The notes under the pieces are model-generated. The model was not told the origin of the DNA, ran no database searches, and saw only the letters and a list, made by a program, of their open reading frames with translations. DNA of 64,000 nt from Cercophora sp. LCS_1 (Eukaryota; Ascomycota; Sordariomycetes; Sordariales; Lasiosphaeriaceae), in the NCBI GenBank assembly GCA_036250225.1, contig JAPZLL010000005.1:930001-994000 (forward strand). Direction: 5' to 3'. Each line of letters begins with the position of its first letter. Positions within the stretch are counted from its first letter, which is position 1. The position numbers and the translations under genes are program-made. This document shows positions 41,987-53,374 of this stretch, piece after piece.

Positions 41987-42471
41987 TTAACCCGACTCAT
42001 ACGGGTTATCAACCCAGTTTCCATAGTAACACTTATCACTGCCCCCCTGAATATCCACACAAGCCTTGACCCTCGCCTTGGCAAGGTTGCTCCGGGGAAG
42101 ATTGTCCCAGCTGTGCTTGGTATCATCCCAGTCGGTCTTGTCACAACCGGCACCCATGTTGTAGCGGGCAAACTCCTTTTCCTTGCCGTTGTCCGAGTAG
42201 ACCTCGAGCTGTGCAAATATTAGCCGCTGCTGCGCAGAGAAGAGATACCGTGCTAAGAAGAAGGGGGGCGTTTGCTTACCATGGCGTAGACAGAGTGAGC
42301 ATCACACTTGCGGTCCTTGGCACCGCATTGCACGTTTTGGACCTTGTGCGCATTGGCCCAAGTGAAGTCGCACCAGCCGTAGACTTCGGGCTCGTTTCTG
42401 GTTTCCGAGCGGAGGGCGGTGGCCAGCAGGGGGCTGGAGAGGAGGGCGAGGAGGAGGGACTTGGGTTGCAT
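41987..42471 (-). CDS. Small secreted protein, six cysteines
   Basis: Two exons (42471-42280 and 42208-41987) with a 71-nt intron (GTAAGC, GCTAAT, CACAG), 137 residues. A signal peptide (about 1-20) is followed by a compact mature protein with six cysteines (GWCDFTW, VQCGAKDRKCD, AGCDKTD, KACVDI, DKCYYG), enough for three disulphides. The second exon contains DDTKHSWDNLPRSNLAKARV. No family is recognised. Extracellular location is inferred; it could be an effector-like or stress-secreted protein. The intron phase is 0 and both halves keep the frame. Confidence 0.75.
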
Positions 42472-43401
42472 TGTGGATGATTATATTGAGAGGCCGGGTT
42501 GGTTGTGAGGGTGGATGATGGGCTCACGCTGGCACTGGCAGAAGAAGATGGAGATATATATACTCGGACATTCATCTTGAGGAGAGGCCAAACCCGACGT
42601 CTTTGAGTTTTGTCGGAGGAAACCCTCCGAATCGGAGCTCTGCTGGAAAGCTTGTGATTCTGTGATTGAGACAGGGCTGAGTTCAAGGAGTGTAAGAAAT
42701 CTCCGATTATGGCAGAGGAGAGCCTATCGTGATGCTCGGAGGAGGATGAATTACGCCCGACCGACAATTCGAATTCTCTTCTTGCCTGGTGTTGATGTGG
42801 TATTCGACGATTCTCGGTACCTAACACGGTTGACCACATGGCCATCCGAACCCCTGAAAGTCCACCGGTCTGGACCGCCAAGAGAGCCAATCCCAAGTCA
42901 GTGTCCAGCAGGCACGCGAGGCAGGAACGAACCTATCCCGTTCATCCGATCGGAGTGCTAGGCATGTGGCGCGGGGAGCAAACCCGGTTTCGGAAGGTGT
43001 GACTTCAGCCGCAAAGCTTCAAGTCACATCCATTCGCCGGGACGGATCAAGCTCTGCCCAAAGACCTTCGGTTGTCGCAGGGAGCTTCATTTGATGCAAA
43101 GGTACCTACCGTTGCACCGGCCAGGATATGCGTCATGACCAGCACAAGGCAACGTTCTCCAAATACTATTTCGGATTACGTACTGGCCGACTTTGATTCA
43201 TTTAACCTTGTCACAGCATCGGACCTATCATGTCTCCCGTCGCAGCACTCCAGGGGCGCAGCATTGAGCCGAGCTGGTAACGTAACCTCCTTTTCCCCTT
43301 TTCAAAAATGACAAGTGTCGTACACCATCCACACAACAACGTCAACTTCACCGCACCACACAGAACCGCAAGACCAGTATTCTCATCTGGCAACCCTCGA
43401 C
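42472..43401. other. Intergenic, divergent promoters
   Basis: About 930 bases between two divergent genes. No gene, repeat or RNA is recognised. Confidence 0.5.
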
Positions 43402-44167
43402 ATGACGACGAATTGGAAAATCGAGCCTGTTACGGCAGACGATGGGCCAGCCGTGGCACGTAACACAGGTGGGGCATTTTGGGAGGAACCAATGTGGAAG
43501 CTGCAATGGAGGAGCGACGTCACGCAGGACTTTCTGATTGAACAGCTGCTCAAGCGGCAGGCATCTCGACTCCTGCGTGAGCGAGCCGCACTGCGCCATC
43601 AAAAGGCTGTGGATCCGGAGTCTGGTAGGCTTGTCGGATATGCCCGCTGGCGTTTGCCCGATAATCGGACTATTACCCCTGATGGGACGCCGGAGTGGGC
43701 CGAAGCGCAGATTCCTGACGTCGGCGAGGACAGAAAAAAGGAGTTGGACACGATAGCGGCTGAGGCATGGTGGGATCCGCGGACTGATGTTGATGAGCTG
43801 GACGACGATAATGACGCCGTGAAAGACCGAGTTGTGGCTGGACGCTCGTTCCTCGGTGAGTCACGTCGAATGATGCGTATTGGTAATCTGTTCTAGCTGA
43901 TGACATTCGCCAGAGCTTGAGTTCTTGGCTGTCCACCCTGACAACAAGGGTAAAGGGATCGGGTCGTCGTTAGTGGAGAGCGGGATCCGACAGGCTGAGA
44001 AAATGGGACTTCCCATCATCGTCGTGTGCTACAAGGCTGCGCAGGGCGTCTATCGACGGCTGGGGTTCGTTGAAGTAGACCGGATAACCAAGGATGACAC
44101 TGCTTACGGCGGCACTGGGAAGTATAGCTGGTATTACATGGTCTATGATGAAGCAAAGACTGACTGA
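43402..44167 (+). CDS. GNAT-family N-acetyltransferase
   Basis: Two exons (43402-43855, 43914-44167) around a 58-nt intron (GTGAGT, CTGATGAC, GCCAG), 235 residues starting MTTNWKIEPVT. The second exon holds the acetyl-CoA-binding core: LEFLAVHPDNKGKGIGSSLV (loop K163-G168), then GLPIIVVCYKAAQGVYRRLGF, the usual final strand and helix. The first exon is the variable N-terminal part with a DPRTDVDELDDDND acidic loop. These proteins acetylate small amines or protein amines; the substrate is unknown. Fungal members with this layout are common. Intact. Confidence 0.88.
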
Positions 44168-44266
44168 GCACATATTACCGTGTGTGGTAGCAATAGTATC
44201 ACGACGCAGACTCGCAGACAAACAGATTGTACTTGAAAATTTGCTGACCAGAAACATACCTCCTTG

Positions 44267-45525
44267 CTAGTTTCTCGAAATCTTCCCCACCTCCGGCCTT
44301 TCAGTCCCCGGCAGATAATTTGGTTCATCAACATGACCAAGCGGCAACCCTCTCCTGCCCAATCCGACCTCCAACAACCTCACAATCTCCCTCCACATCT
44401 CAACCTCCCTCCCCTCGTTAACCTTCTTCCTAGCCAACCCCAGCGGCGTCTCACCATACACCTTAGTCATCTTCGCGCCCCTCTCCAACAACCTCACCGC
44501 ATCCACCTTCCCAGCCCCAACCGCGGCATGTAACGTCGTCGTAGTCCCCCACCCCTAAAGTTGGAAGCCCTATCATCCACCAAATCTGGATCCAACCCCC
44601 TGTCCAGCAAGAACCCCATCATCTCAACCCCATTATACACCGCTGACCCCAACAAATCACACTGAAATCCAGCATCTAGCTCCTCCAACTTCAGCACCCC
44701 CAGAACATGCCCCATCAATCCAACCGAACCAACCATGGCTACCCTGTCCAACACCCGTCTCCTAGCCTCCTGCCGAACGTGCCGCCATCGCACATCCTGA
44801 AACCACCCGGCCTCGGCCATGGCATCGAACAAGCCTCTCCACTCATGCTCTTCCGCGTCGTTTTTATCCCACAACGTCCTGATCCAATGCACGTGGTGTC
44901 GTTCGGGCGTCCACCACTTGTTCTTTACCAACGCTATTTGTACCCCTTGAGGGAACGAGACCCTGGTTTCGTCCATGTCGTAGCTGAGTAACGCCCGAGG
45001 CGGCTGTCCGGCGCTGGCGAGAAATTCCACCACGTCGTCGTACGCGCCAGGATCGAGACCTGCTCCGCGAAGTGCAATGGCTAGCAAGACCTGTCTGAGA
45101 AATCTATCTTTGACCGCAGAGATCCCAGTTTCTGCGAGCATCTTGTCATCAGCAGCCTGCAGCGGAACGCTCAACACCATCTCAGTTGGAGCTTTCGTTT
45201 CGTCATCCTGGGAATGCGCGGCCTCGTGGCGCGAGTGCAGGAGATTAACGAGACGAATGAAATGGGACTGCGTCTCGGGCGCGAGGTCAAAAACGAGGGT
45301 CTTGCCTGTGTCGCCGCTGGGGAAACCGGCGTAGAGCCCGTCGTTGTATTCTGTGTCTGCGAAGCGGATGCGGATTGCAAAGGCGGTGGTTGCAGGCCAC
45401 GTTGGAGTGGATTTGTAGCCGTTGTCTGCGGTGATAGTTTTATTCACGGGGTGTTGGGTGTATGTGATGACGGTTCCGGTGATGGTGGAGAGTGTGGATG
45501 GGGAGAGGAGCGTGAAGAGGGGCAT
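44267..45525 (-). CDS. Ankyrin-repeat protein with a likely frameshift
   Basis: The start is the ATG at 45525 (MPLFTLLSP). The first 250 residues form an unrecognised domain. The C-terminal part has ankyrin-type helices (VEMMGFLLDRGLDPDLVDDRA, then TTTTLHAAVGAGKVDAVRLLERGAK, then GETPLGLARKKV). The two ankyrin stretches are in different frames; the change lies in the C-rich run at 44546-44555 (plus strand). Shifting one base joins DRASNF to GWGTTTTLHAAV, which fits the repeat exactly. As written, the first frame ends at 44494 after a non-homologous tail. It could be an assembly indel or a real truncation. Confidence 0.6.
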
Positions 45526-46163
45526 TTTGTTTAGTGTTGGTTTCAAGCTGGTAGTTGGGAGTTGTGTTTGGTGATAGGCTTGATGGATGATGACACAAAT
45601 GGTAAAAGTGGCAGGGTGATGTTAAAGACTTTATGCAATGGCGGAAGAGAGGGCGCCAATGTTGCAGTTGGAATGCACAGCCTCCCAAAAATACGAGCAT
45701 TGTGCGAGCCTTGTTGTCTGCCTGTTTAATCACCAGGAACCTAGACAAAAGATTTCCTCAAATCATTAAATCTAGCCAGTTCTCTTTGAAAGTCATTCCA
45801 AACTCATGATATACCTTACTGGTGTTGTTGAACTTAGAGATGGCACAGGGATAAAGCGATGACACCGGGCCGACTCGGGGTATGCAACAACCGGAAAACG
45901 ACACAATCAGCCAACTTGTTCATTTAGCGAACAACTATCAACTGAAGCACAAAAAATACAGTTATCTGTGTATTATAGCCCTGCATGCACTTGGTATGAT
46001 AACCATCACAGTGGTCGTGTCATGTTGGGAGGGGCGTTTTTTTTCTCTTCTGTGCAGCAACGTGGAAAGCTGACCCAATAAACCAGGAAGGTGCCATTTA
46101 TACCGGCGCCGGGGTTCCAAATCCCGCCGACGACGAGGGCTCTCAGGTTCCAACAACCGGCGG
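45526..46163. other. Intergenic
   Basis: About 640 bases upstream of the ankyrin gene. No gene is recognised. Confidence 0.45.
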
Positions 46164-46255
46164 TGGCACAGCGGTCCGCGGATAGCTGGTGTGACAAAGG
46201 GTGTTGGTTCGATTCCGTCCGAGGTTGGCTTCTAAATCAGCTTGCTGTTTTTTTT
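46164..46255 (+). ncRNA. tRNA-like Pol III unit, probably a decayed tRNA
   Basis: An A box TGGCACAGCGG (46164-46174), an exact B box GGTTCGATTCC (46206-46216) and a T8 tract (46248-46255) are in order with tRNA-like spacing. The T stem pairs partly, but the acceptor stem (CCGGCGG versus CGAGGTT) does not, so this is not a functional tRNA as read. It lies about 180 bases from a real tRNA gene on the other strand. Confidence 0.4.
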
Positions 46256-46396
46256 CATTTTGGTTTTGCACACAGGGAGTCTGTGAGTGGACCGGCGTCT
46301 CACTCCATCAAGTCCCCGTCACATCTTCACCACACAACACCAAAAATACAAAAATAACATCACATACTACTCAGATCAGCTATTTGAGCTGTGCAA

Positions 46397-46511
46397 TGGA
46401 CGAGCTGGGAATCGAACCCAGGACCTTTCGCATACACTGATCCTTGAACCTGGGGAAGTCCGAGGAGTTGGGCATGCTAAGCGAACGCTCTACCAACTGA
46501 GCCACACGCCC
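46397..46511 (-). tRNA. tRNA-Ala (AGC) with a 42-nt intron
   Basis: The minus strand reads GGGCGTG (acceptor), GCTC...GAGC (D arm), TTCGC-TTAGCA / T-GCGAA (anticodon arm with AGC), CTGGG-TTCGATT-CCCAG (T arm), CTCGTCC-A. The intron (46433-46474) interrupts after position 37, the canonical place for nuclear tRNA introns. The acceptor stem has the G3:U70 wobble pair, the identity element of alanine tRNAs, with one T:T mismatch. The exons total 73 nt. Confidence 0.93.
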
Positions 46512-46754
46512 GTGAGGAGTGATTTTGATGGAGATGGCCGGCAGGAACTTTGCGTAACAACACAGCACAGGATGCAACCCCCTGGTCTCAAGGTTCTCAC
46601 TCCCGAAGACAGGCCATCGTCCATGATTTGTGTTCTCCTTCTGAGCCCGTCAAAGAGATAAGACAAACAGCATTGAAAGCCTCAAGCCGTTATTCCCACT
46701 CCCTTCTCATTCCCTTCTCGTACCTTCAACACAACCCCCCCCAACCCCCCCCCA

Positions 46755-47101
46755 TTAAACACCCGCGTTACCCCTCCTCGGCCCCTTCCTCTCCGGCCCA
46801 GGACAAACACACTGACAATTCGCCGCGCACCATCGATCCCTAGGATGCAGCTTCCCCTGATCATCACACGTCGATCCCCTCTCTGCGCAAATCCCCGTCG
46901 ACGACCCAACCGGGCTCTGGCAAAACAGATTCCATTTGTGACAATGACTTGGATCGAACGGGTCTGTATTCGTTCCGTTGGTGCCGTTTGTCGCCAGGGA
47001 TGCGCTTGCGATGGACGCAAACGCGAGGGTTGTGAGTGTAGCAATCTAAACCCATCCATTAATATCGAAATCGAGTGGAAGGAAGAACAGCATACCTTCA
47101 T
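46755..47101 (-). CDS. Small secreted 8-cysteine protein, effector-like
   Basis: Two exons: a 6-nt first coding exon (47101-47096, Met-Lys), a 50-nt intron (GTATGC donor, TTTAG acceptor), and 47045-46755, giving 98 residues. After splicing the N-terminus is a textbook signal peptide (MKIATLTTLAFASIASASLA), then an NGT-repeat (TNGTNGTN), then eight cysteines (SHCHKWNLFC, GIC, STC, RWCAANCQCVC) and a basic Gly/Arg/Pro tail. Size, secretion signal and cysteine density fit fungal effector-like or antimicrobial proteins; the function is unknown. Frame continuity across the junction and the emerging signal peptide support the model. Confidence 0.72.
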
Positions 47102-50100
47102 CTTGACAAGGTGTTGGTTTGATTTGCGGAAGATGAATGGGGCCTGGGACGGGAGCGTGGATCTAGGGAGTGCGGTTCCTTTTTGAAGGACGGGAGACAA
47201 TAATGTCGTCGGTTGAGACAAACTTTCATGTTGGTATGAGCTGATCAAGGCAGGAGCATTCCACGAAACCTTGGTCGTGCGAAACACTGATCCACGTGGT
47301 CGATCTTGCCGTCGTGACGGTGGTACTGAGACATTGGGAGGGAAGGAAGGGATCACCGACGCGGGTTGGAATGGCACCATTTCGAATTTAACTTTCGGCG
47401 TGTATATCAGGTGATGGCATTTGACTCCCGGTTCAATGGTGGAGGGCTATCATGATTTGTTTAATATTCCCAGATGGTCTCCATGGATGAGAATAGCTTG
47501 TGGGCAAGGAACGCTTCGAACTGAATGATTCCCTTAACCTGGGACTGGCTTATCGATATGATCTTATCGTTGACGTATTGGTGCGCTGGTAGCGAGCTGG
47601 TGCTCGCCCAAAGTCACAATTATTGGACGATCTCGTCCCTTGGCTGGTAGCAGTCACACTCGCTTCTCTGTTCATAGTCGCACTGGGCTGATCTGCCGGC
47701 CTTACGGTCAAGAGCTAATGCACTGGTAGAGCGGGAAAGAACGACTAGATCTCAACTCCCGGCGCGCTGGAACCTGGAGGCCACCAAGGCCCACAGTGAT
47801 ACCAACCTAACCCGCGGCCGCGGAACAACGTCACCCCATCACGGCAGCCTAACACATGTCGTCAAGACATGACGTGGGCCCTACACGTCCCATTCGGGGT
47901 TGGGCGCACTCCAACCCACTCCATATCCGTGGAGCTTTAGCCGCACCAATACCACAAGTCCGTAGGGTCGCTGGTGGGCTGGCGGTTGTTTTTTTTCTGC
48001 TAGATACGGGCCGCCGATCATGGACACATCAAGTCAAAAAAGAAAGCAAGTCGCTGATAGGGCTGTCGGCTTTGGTCTAAGCTTACCGCTCCGATTTTCT
48101 TCAAGGATTGATGCCGGATCAAGGGGACGGCAGATGGGCTGTGCTGAAGACGCAGATCTCCCTACCCCAGCATACAAAAAGAAATATGGTGGATGATGTG
48201 CTTATCAGGGGCCGACGAGGATCCGCTGTGGGCGGGTATTTTGATCCTGGTCTTCAGGGTCTTGGGAAAACTTGGAACGTGAATCTCCGGTCGGCATCCA
48301 GAGTCCCAATGGCAACAGCGGCGTCATAGCCGATAGCCGAGAGACGGGAGGGTAGGTGGAGGTTGAATCCAAATATGGTGCGTGGGGGGTCTGGGCAACA
48401 AACGGCTGGTTCCGCAGTCGAGGCTCGGCATCAGACACTGGTTGCTCGGCCACACGTGGTTGGTAGCGGCGCCATCAGCGGTGACACAAAAAAAAAAAAC
48501 GCCGAGCAGGCGGACAAGCAAAGCCGTGGATCATGTGTCTTGTTTAGGGATGCGTCAAGTCTCTCTTCATCTCAGAGTGCAAAATCTTAGGTGGAGCATG
48601 CTCGGACACGGGACCAGTCAGTCGGGAGCGCTGTGGTGTCTTTGGGTCGCTTGGAGTCGTAGCGTGTCCGCTTTTCGCTCACTGTGGGCGGGGGTTTGGC
48701 CACTCTCGCTCTTCCACGAAATGGGTCTCGTGCCATTTTATTGGGGGGCACTACCGTGGAGCGCCAAAGCCGTCGCACCACCGAACGGTGTCGATGGTAA
48801 AGCGAGCTCGACTGTGCTGTGCTGTGCTGAAAGCGGCGCAAGAACATTGGACATGGACTCGCCACTTTCGGTACGTAAATGAATTCGAAGCAATGGATCG
48901 AGCACAGGGGCGAGGACAGAGAGTCTAGATGGGTAGGGTCTGAGACATGCAGGCCGGTGGGAGTTCCGGTGCCAGCCTCAGTCCTATGAGATGCTTAGCG
49001 TGCGCCTCGCGGTATTCGTCAGTGGGCCTTCATCAGCGGCCGGGGATGTTAGCCGGACAGGCGCGCGGAGCCGGGCCAAACTTGCCAAGCTGTGACGGTC
49101 ATGACAAGAGGTTGCAGTCGTTTGAAACGGACGTCGAAGACGCAAGGAACAGGAGAGAGGAACCCGACATGAGGCCGTGGCAGCAGCCCATCAGCGCCAG
49201 CCGGCAAGATGCCCGGAGGCTGTTTGCTTTGTTCGGGCAAAAGAAATAGCCCCTTTCAGCCTAGTCGTGCGGCTTCAAGGCGTGATGGATGGGGGGACAG
49301 ACCACATATATACACCAGAGTTGTGCAATGCTTTAAAGACGCACCTGGAAGAGGCAAGAAATCCTGGCAGACTTCGGGCCGTTTTCGACGTTGGCCGGGC
49401 GAGACAATGCAACCTCACCGAGTTGGCGGTCCCGGTCACTGGTCTGGGAGAGAGAAAACGGACACGCAAAGCGGGCTGGTGACCAAAAACGCAATTGCGA
49501 CAACCGGGAGGAGAGAAAAAGAGAACAATCCTGGAAAAGAAACCAAGTGGAGTCGAGAGACCGGAAAAGCAGCCAGCCAAATGAGAAAAAGAAGAAAGTG
49601 GGAGAATTGGCGAGGGTTGGCCAAGAAAAGGGACCGTCCGCACGCCGCCGGAAACAAGCGTGGCTGCAGCTGTCAGCGCACTGATGGCGGTGATGGGACG
49701 CTGTGGCGGGTTAGCTTACGCCTGTCAGAGGCATGACAGCGAGCGACCCACGAGCTGGCAAACGGCAAAATGCGGGTCATGGCTTCCCCCTAGGATGGTA
49801 AGGGATCCGCAGGGATGCATCAGGGGATGACGCGGGGCAGGTGCATCGCAGGTGGTGCCCCACTCCACCCTCGCCAGAACTATTGGCCCCCGGCGGCCCT
49901 CAGAAGAGCTCTAGCCTGAAATTTGCAAATTGGGAACATGGAGGCGACTGGAGTCAACACGACAAAGATGGAGAAGATGGATACAAGATGGATGTGGCTC
50001 CCCTGCTTCCCCAGAGCCCCAGACTGCGCAGCTGCTACGATGACACCCTGACCCGACTAGGCCCGCGGTTCTTTGCCTCCCGATATCCTCGTGCTTTTCC

Positions 50101-50254
50101 TCTCTCTCTGTCCGCATTTCTCGTTCCTTCAGCCCAGCGCCTGGAAATCCTTGATTCTCAATCTCTCGCCACTTCGACAACCAAACATACAGGACAGTGA
50201 TACAGAGAGCCGTTGAACAAGTCAGTTATCGACACAACGGCCAGCACCAGCGGC
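47102..50254. other. Gene-poor stretch, 3.15 kb
   Basis: No open frame here has a recognisable domain, signal peptide or convincing splice structure. It has an A12 run (48487-48498) and mixed composition. It probably includes the long promoter and 5' leader of the WD40-like gene. A lncRNA cannot be excluded from sequence alone. Confidence 0.45.
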
Positions 50255-52199
50255 ATGGACCCCTTCACACGTTCCGCGGCCGAGATGGACGAAATGGCGT
50301 AAGACCGTCCCACTCTTCTGAGATTGCCCGGACCCAATTGACGCTGTTATCTCTAGCAACACATTGCGCCGGCTGAACACGGGTGGGTCACATGGCGGAC
50401 ATCTAGATGAAGTATATGGCCAGCGCCCGCAGCGTTCGTCGTCGCCGTGGTATGGCGAGAGCGAAGAGCTCTTCTACGACGGCGACAGCACCACGGCTCT
50501 CTGTCGGCCGACCTCCAAGGGCCGAACTCCCAGCATCCAGAAAGACTCGCGGACACCGGAGCGCCGTCCGTCACGGACACCCACACTCGCAAGCGTCTCC
50601 GGCTACAGCCTGTACCCTGCCCCGAAGCCTCCGCCCGGAAAAGCCCTGCCGCCCGTGCCTACCATCCCTAAAAACATGCGTCGCCCGTCATCGCGGGCCT
50701 CGGCCGAAGTATCGGATGCCGCCTCGTCACGCTACTCGCAGTGCTCCAGGGCCAATTCACACCAGGACAACATGTCCAACAGCACCACGCCCATGTCTCC
50801 CAACCTTCCTCTCACCCCAATGTCACTGCCTCCACATTATCCCCCTCCCGCATACCCAGAAGATGGCGATGCGGTCAGCACCATTAACGGCAGCGTCCCC
50901 CAGAAGCCCGCCCCGCTAACCTCCCTGTCCACTGCCAAGCCCATCGATCTCGCAGCATGGAAAGTCCTTGTCACCAAGAATGAGAAGGGGATCAAAGACC
51001 CGGCCGTCTATTTCTTCGACGTTACCACTGCCGCCACGACCCTTGCAAGCAAGCACGGCAACAACCTGATCAAGGTGTGGAATGTCGGCACCGGGACCGT
51101 TGTCAACACCATCAAGATCTCGTGTTACACCACGGCGCAAGCGCGCTCACGTGAATACTTTGTCCGCAGCCATGGCATCCTCTCCGAACAGACGACGCTC
51201 GTTGCCATCGCCACCGGCTTTGGAGACTCGCTCGAGATCTGGGATTGGGCGAAAAAGAAGAAGCTCCAGACCATCGACAAGGCAGACCGTTGGGCGTCGG
51301 TGCGCTCCAACATCTACGAGTCCGCGTGGCCACCCCTCGTGACCTACCACGGCCACACTGACACCATTGATCTGCACATTCCGACCCAAGACAAGAAGAA
51401 GCCCTTCAAGCGCTGCCGAAGTATCGAACTCCGCCGCGCCGGCCTTCCTGTCCTACCAAAATACCCCGAGCTTGCTTTTTCAGCTACCTCTCCCATCCTT
51501 GTCACCGCATCTGGTCCCCGTCCCCCTCGTCCCGGCCATCCCCCGCCGGAACGTGAAACACTCCTCGTGGCTTGGGACATTGGCGATCGGGGAGGCCCGC
51601 CAACACGAGATTCAGCCTCGACCATTGTCACCTCCGAGCCCTACCGCGTTGTCGCGCCCTGGCAGCATACCGAGCTGGACACAGCCCTCCCAAGTGGTCT
51701 TGCAACCTATGGCAGCATCGCAGTGTCCATCTGGATTCCGGCCAGCTACCGCGCCGTGCCAATACCTGCCTCGCGCGGCGGGAACGGATACAACCTCCAG
51801 CCCGTCAAGGTGCACTGGCGCCATGTGCTGGTGTGGGATTTCTCGGCCAATTCGACAAGGACGTTCAAGATTCCAAATACTGTGTCATGTGTGTCGCCAG
51901 ACTGCCGCTATGTGGCCTATTGCGACACGCGGGGAACAGATCTTGGCGCAAGAGGCAGCTTGGTGATTCTGGATGCAACAACCGGAAAGCAGCTCTGGTG
52001 TTGGCCGGACCCGGAAGCCAGCGCCATGGACAGTGGCCCGAGGGCGGGTTTCGAGCAGTTGGAGCGGCTCGGCAAGGTGACGGACCTAAGCTTTGCCGCC
52101 GACAGTGGATTTTTGTTTGTGGGGGATGTTGAGGGAAATATTGGCGTTTATGAGATTCGGGAGTCCGTGGACAAGGTTATTGTCACTTGCGCAGCTTAG
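50255..52199 (+). CDS. WD40-like beta-propeller protein, fungal-specific
   Basis: Two exons: 50255-50298 (MDPFTRSAAEMDEMA) and 50357-52199, with a 58-nt intron (GTAAGA, CTGTTAT, CTCTAG), 628 residues. The N-terminal 200 residues are Ser/Pro-rich and disordered (many SP/TP sites, PAPKPPPGKALPPVP). The rest is a propeller with WD-type strands (NNLIKVWNVGTGTVVNTI; DSLEIWDWAKKKKLQTI; HVLVWDFS; CVSPDCRYVAYCDTRG; SLVILDATTGKQLWCW; LFVGDVEGNIGVYEI). It is probably a scaffold; no enzymatic motif is seen. The SP/TP-rich region suggests regulation by phosphorylation (inference). No frame break. Confidence 0.8.
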
Positions 52200-53374
52200 G
52201 TAATGAGGGTGGGAGTGGAGTTGGGGTGAGCGGACCAGGGGCGGGTGGCTGTTTGTTTTTGTTTGATTGGATGCGTCGCATTCATACTATACCCCCACAG
52301 TTCTTTTTTTTTTTGTACATCACGCTGGTATGTTGGATGAGGGTTGGACAGGTTTTTCTTTGTCAAGCGTCATGAACTTAGATAGCTTGTAATCTGACGT
52401 CGTTGGTAGTCTTGTCTATTCCGAACCACAAGCAGGTAGTGACGAAACCGGCCCTTTTCCTCACTCACATGGCTTGTTGAACAAGACGCACCAAGATGAA
52501 GGGAACCTGACGTTTGAATCCTCTGCCAGTTTCCCACTGAAATATATTGAGACTTCTCTTGAAGACTGGAGAAACACTTCCGTGGCATAAGGGGAAAAAA
52601 ACGTATGTAATCACTGTAGCGAAACCTCGGAGATCTTTTGAACTTGGACACATCCTTGTAGACTCATCAACCATTATGCACGCACCTACTGCCCCGAAGA
52701 AGGAAATAGCAACTGCCCAGTCAACAATCAAGGAGAGGGCCTTCATACCGTCGGGTTACTCCTCACAGCGAAAAGGAGGAATGGTCCGTTGAGAAAGAAA
52801 AACGGTGATCACAATATGAAAACGACATCCCGAAGGGGATTCAAACTGACAACCTAGCGCGATCGTCTCCAGATTACTCTGGCGAGCCATGCCGTTCGGG
52901 GCCTGGCAAAGCGTACTGTCTGAAAATCGCTCCGGGCATCGCTTGACCGGTTTCTTTGATCTTCCTGTTTTGGCCAACTAAACGACGCCAACATCAAACA
53001 TTAGCAACATCACCATCGACGTCACCACCGAATATTCCAACCTTCCGTTACACAAATCTAATACCGAGCCTCTTCTTCCCCGCAAAACCAAGCCCAATCA
53101 CCCTAATTGCGACCGACCACGCTCCCCCACAAGCAGTGGCTGGGTAATCCCGCCGGATGAATCGCCCCAAAGCAGCCGCATATTGGACCAACCCGGAACC
53201 CACTATACCACCAGTTCACGCGAACAACCCACACGGGATCTACACTGCATGAGGTGAGCGCCATCCCATCATCCCCAAAAAGCTCTCATGATCCCCCGAA
53301 GCAAAACATTTCACCTCCTTCCACTCCATCGCGCGGGTTCCCCAGTCACCACCCCCCCCCCCCCCCCCCATCTT
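52200..53374. other. Intergenic with C18 tract
   Basis: About 1.17 kb. It has a T10 run near 52305 and an uninterrupted C18 run (53352-53369) just 5 bases before the next ATG. A tRNA-like segment at 52840-52930 (minus) does not fold. No gene is seen. Confidence 0.5.

Noticed and set aside
49177..49736. Overlapping frames with basic residues in the 47-50 kb gap
   Set aside because: No domain; repetitive GAGA-type sequence gives Arg/Lys/Glu-rich artefacts.
52840..52930. tRNA-like sequence on the minus strand
   Set aside because: A B box-like GTTTGAATCCC is present but the arms do not pair.
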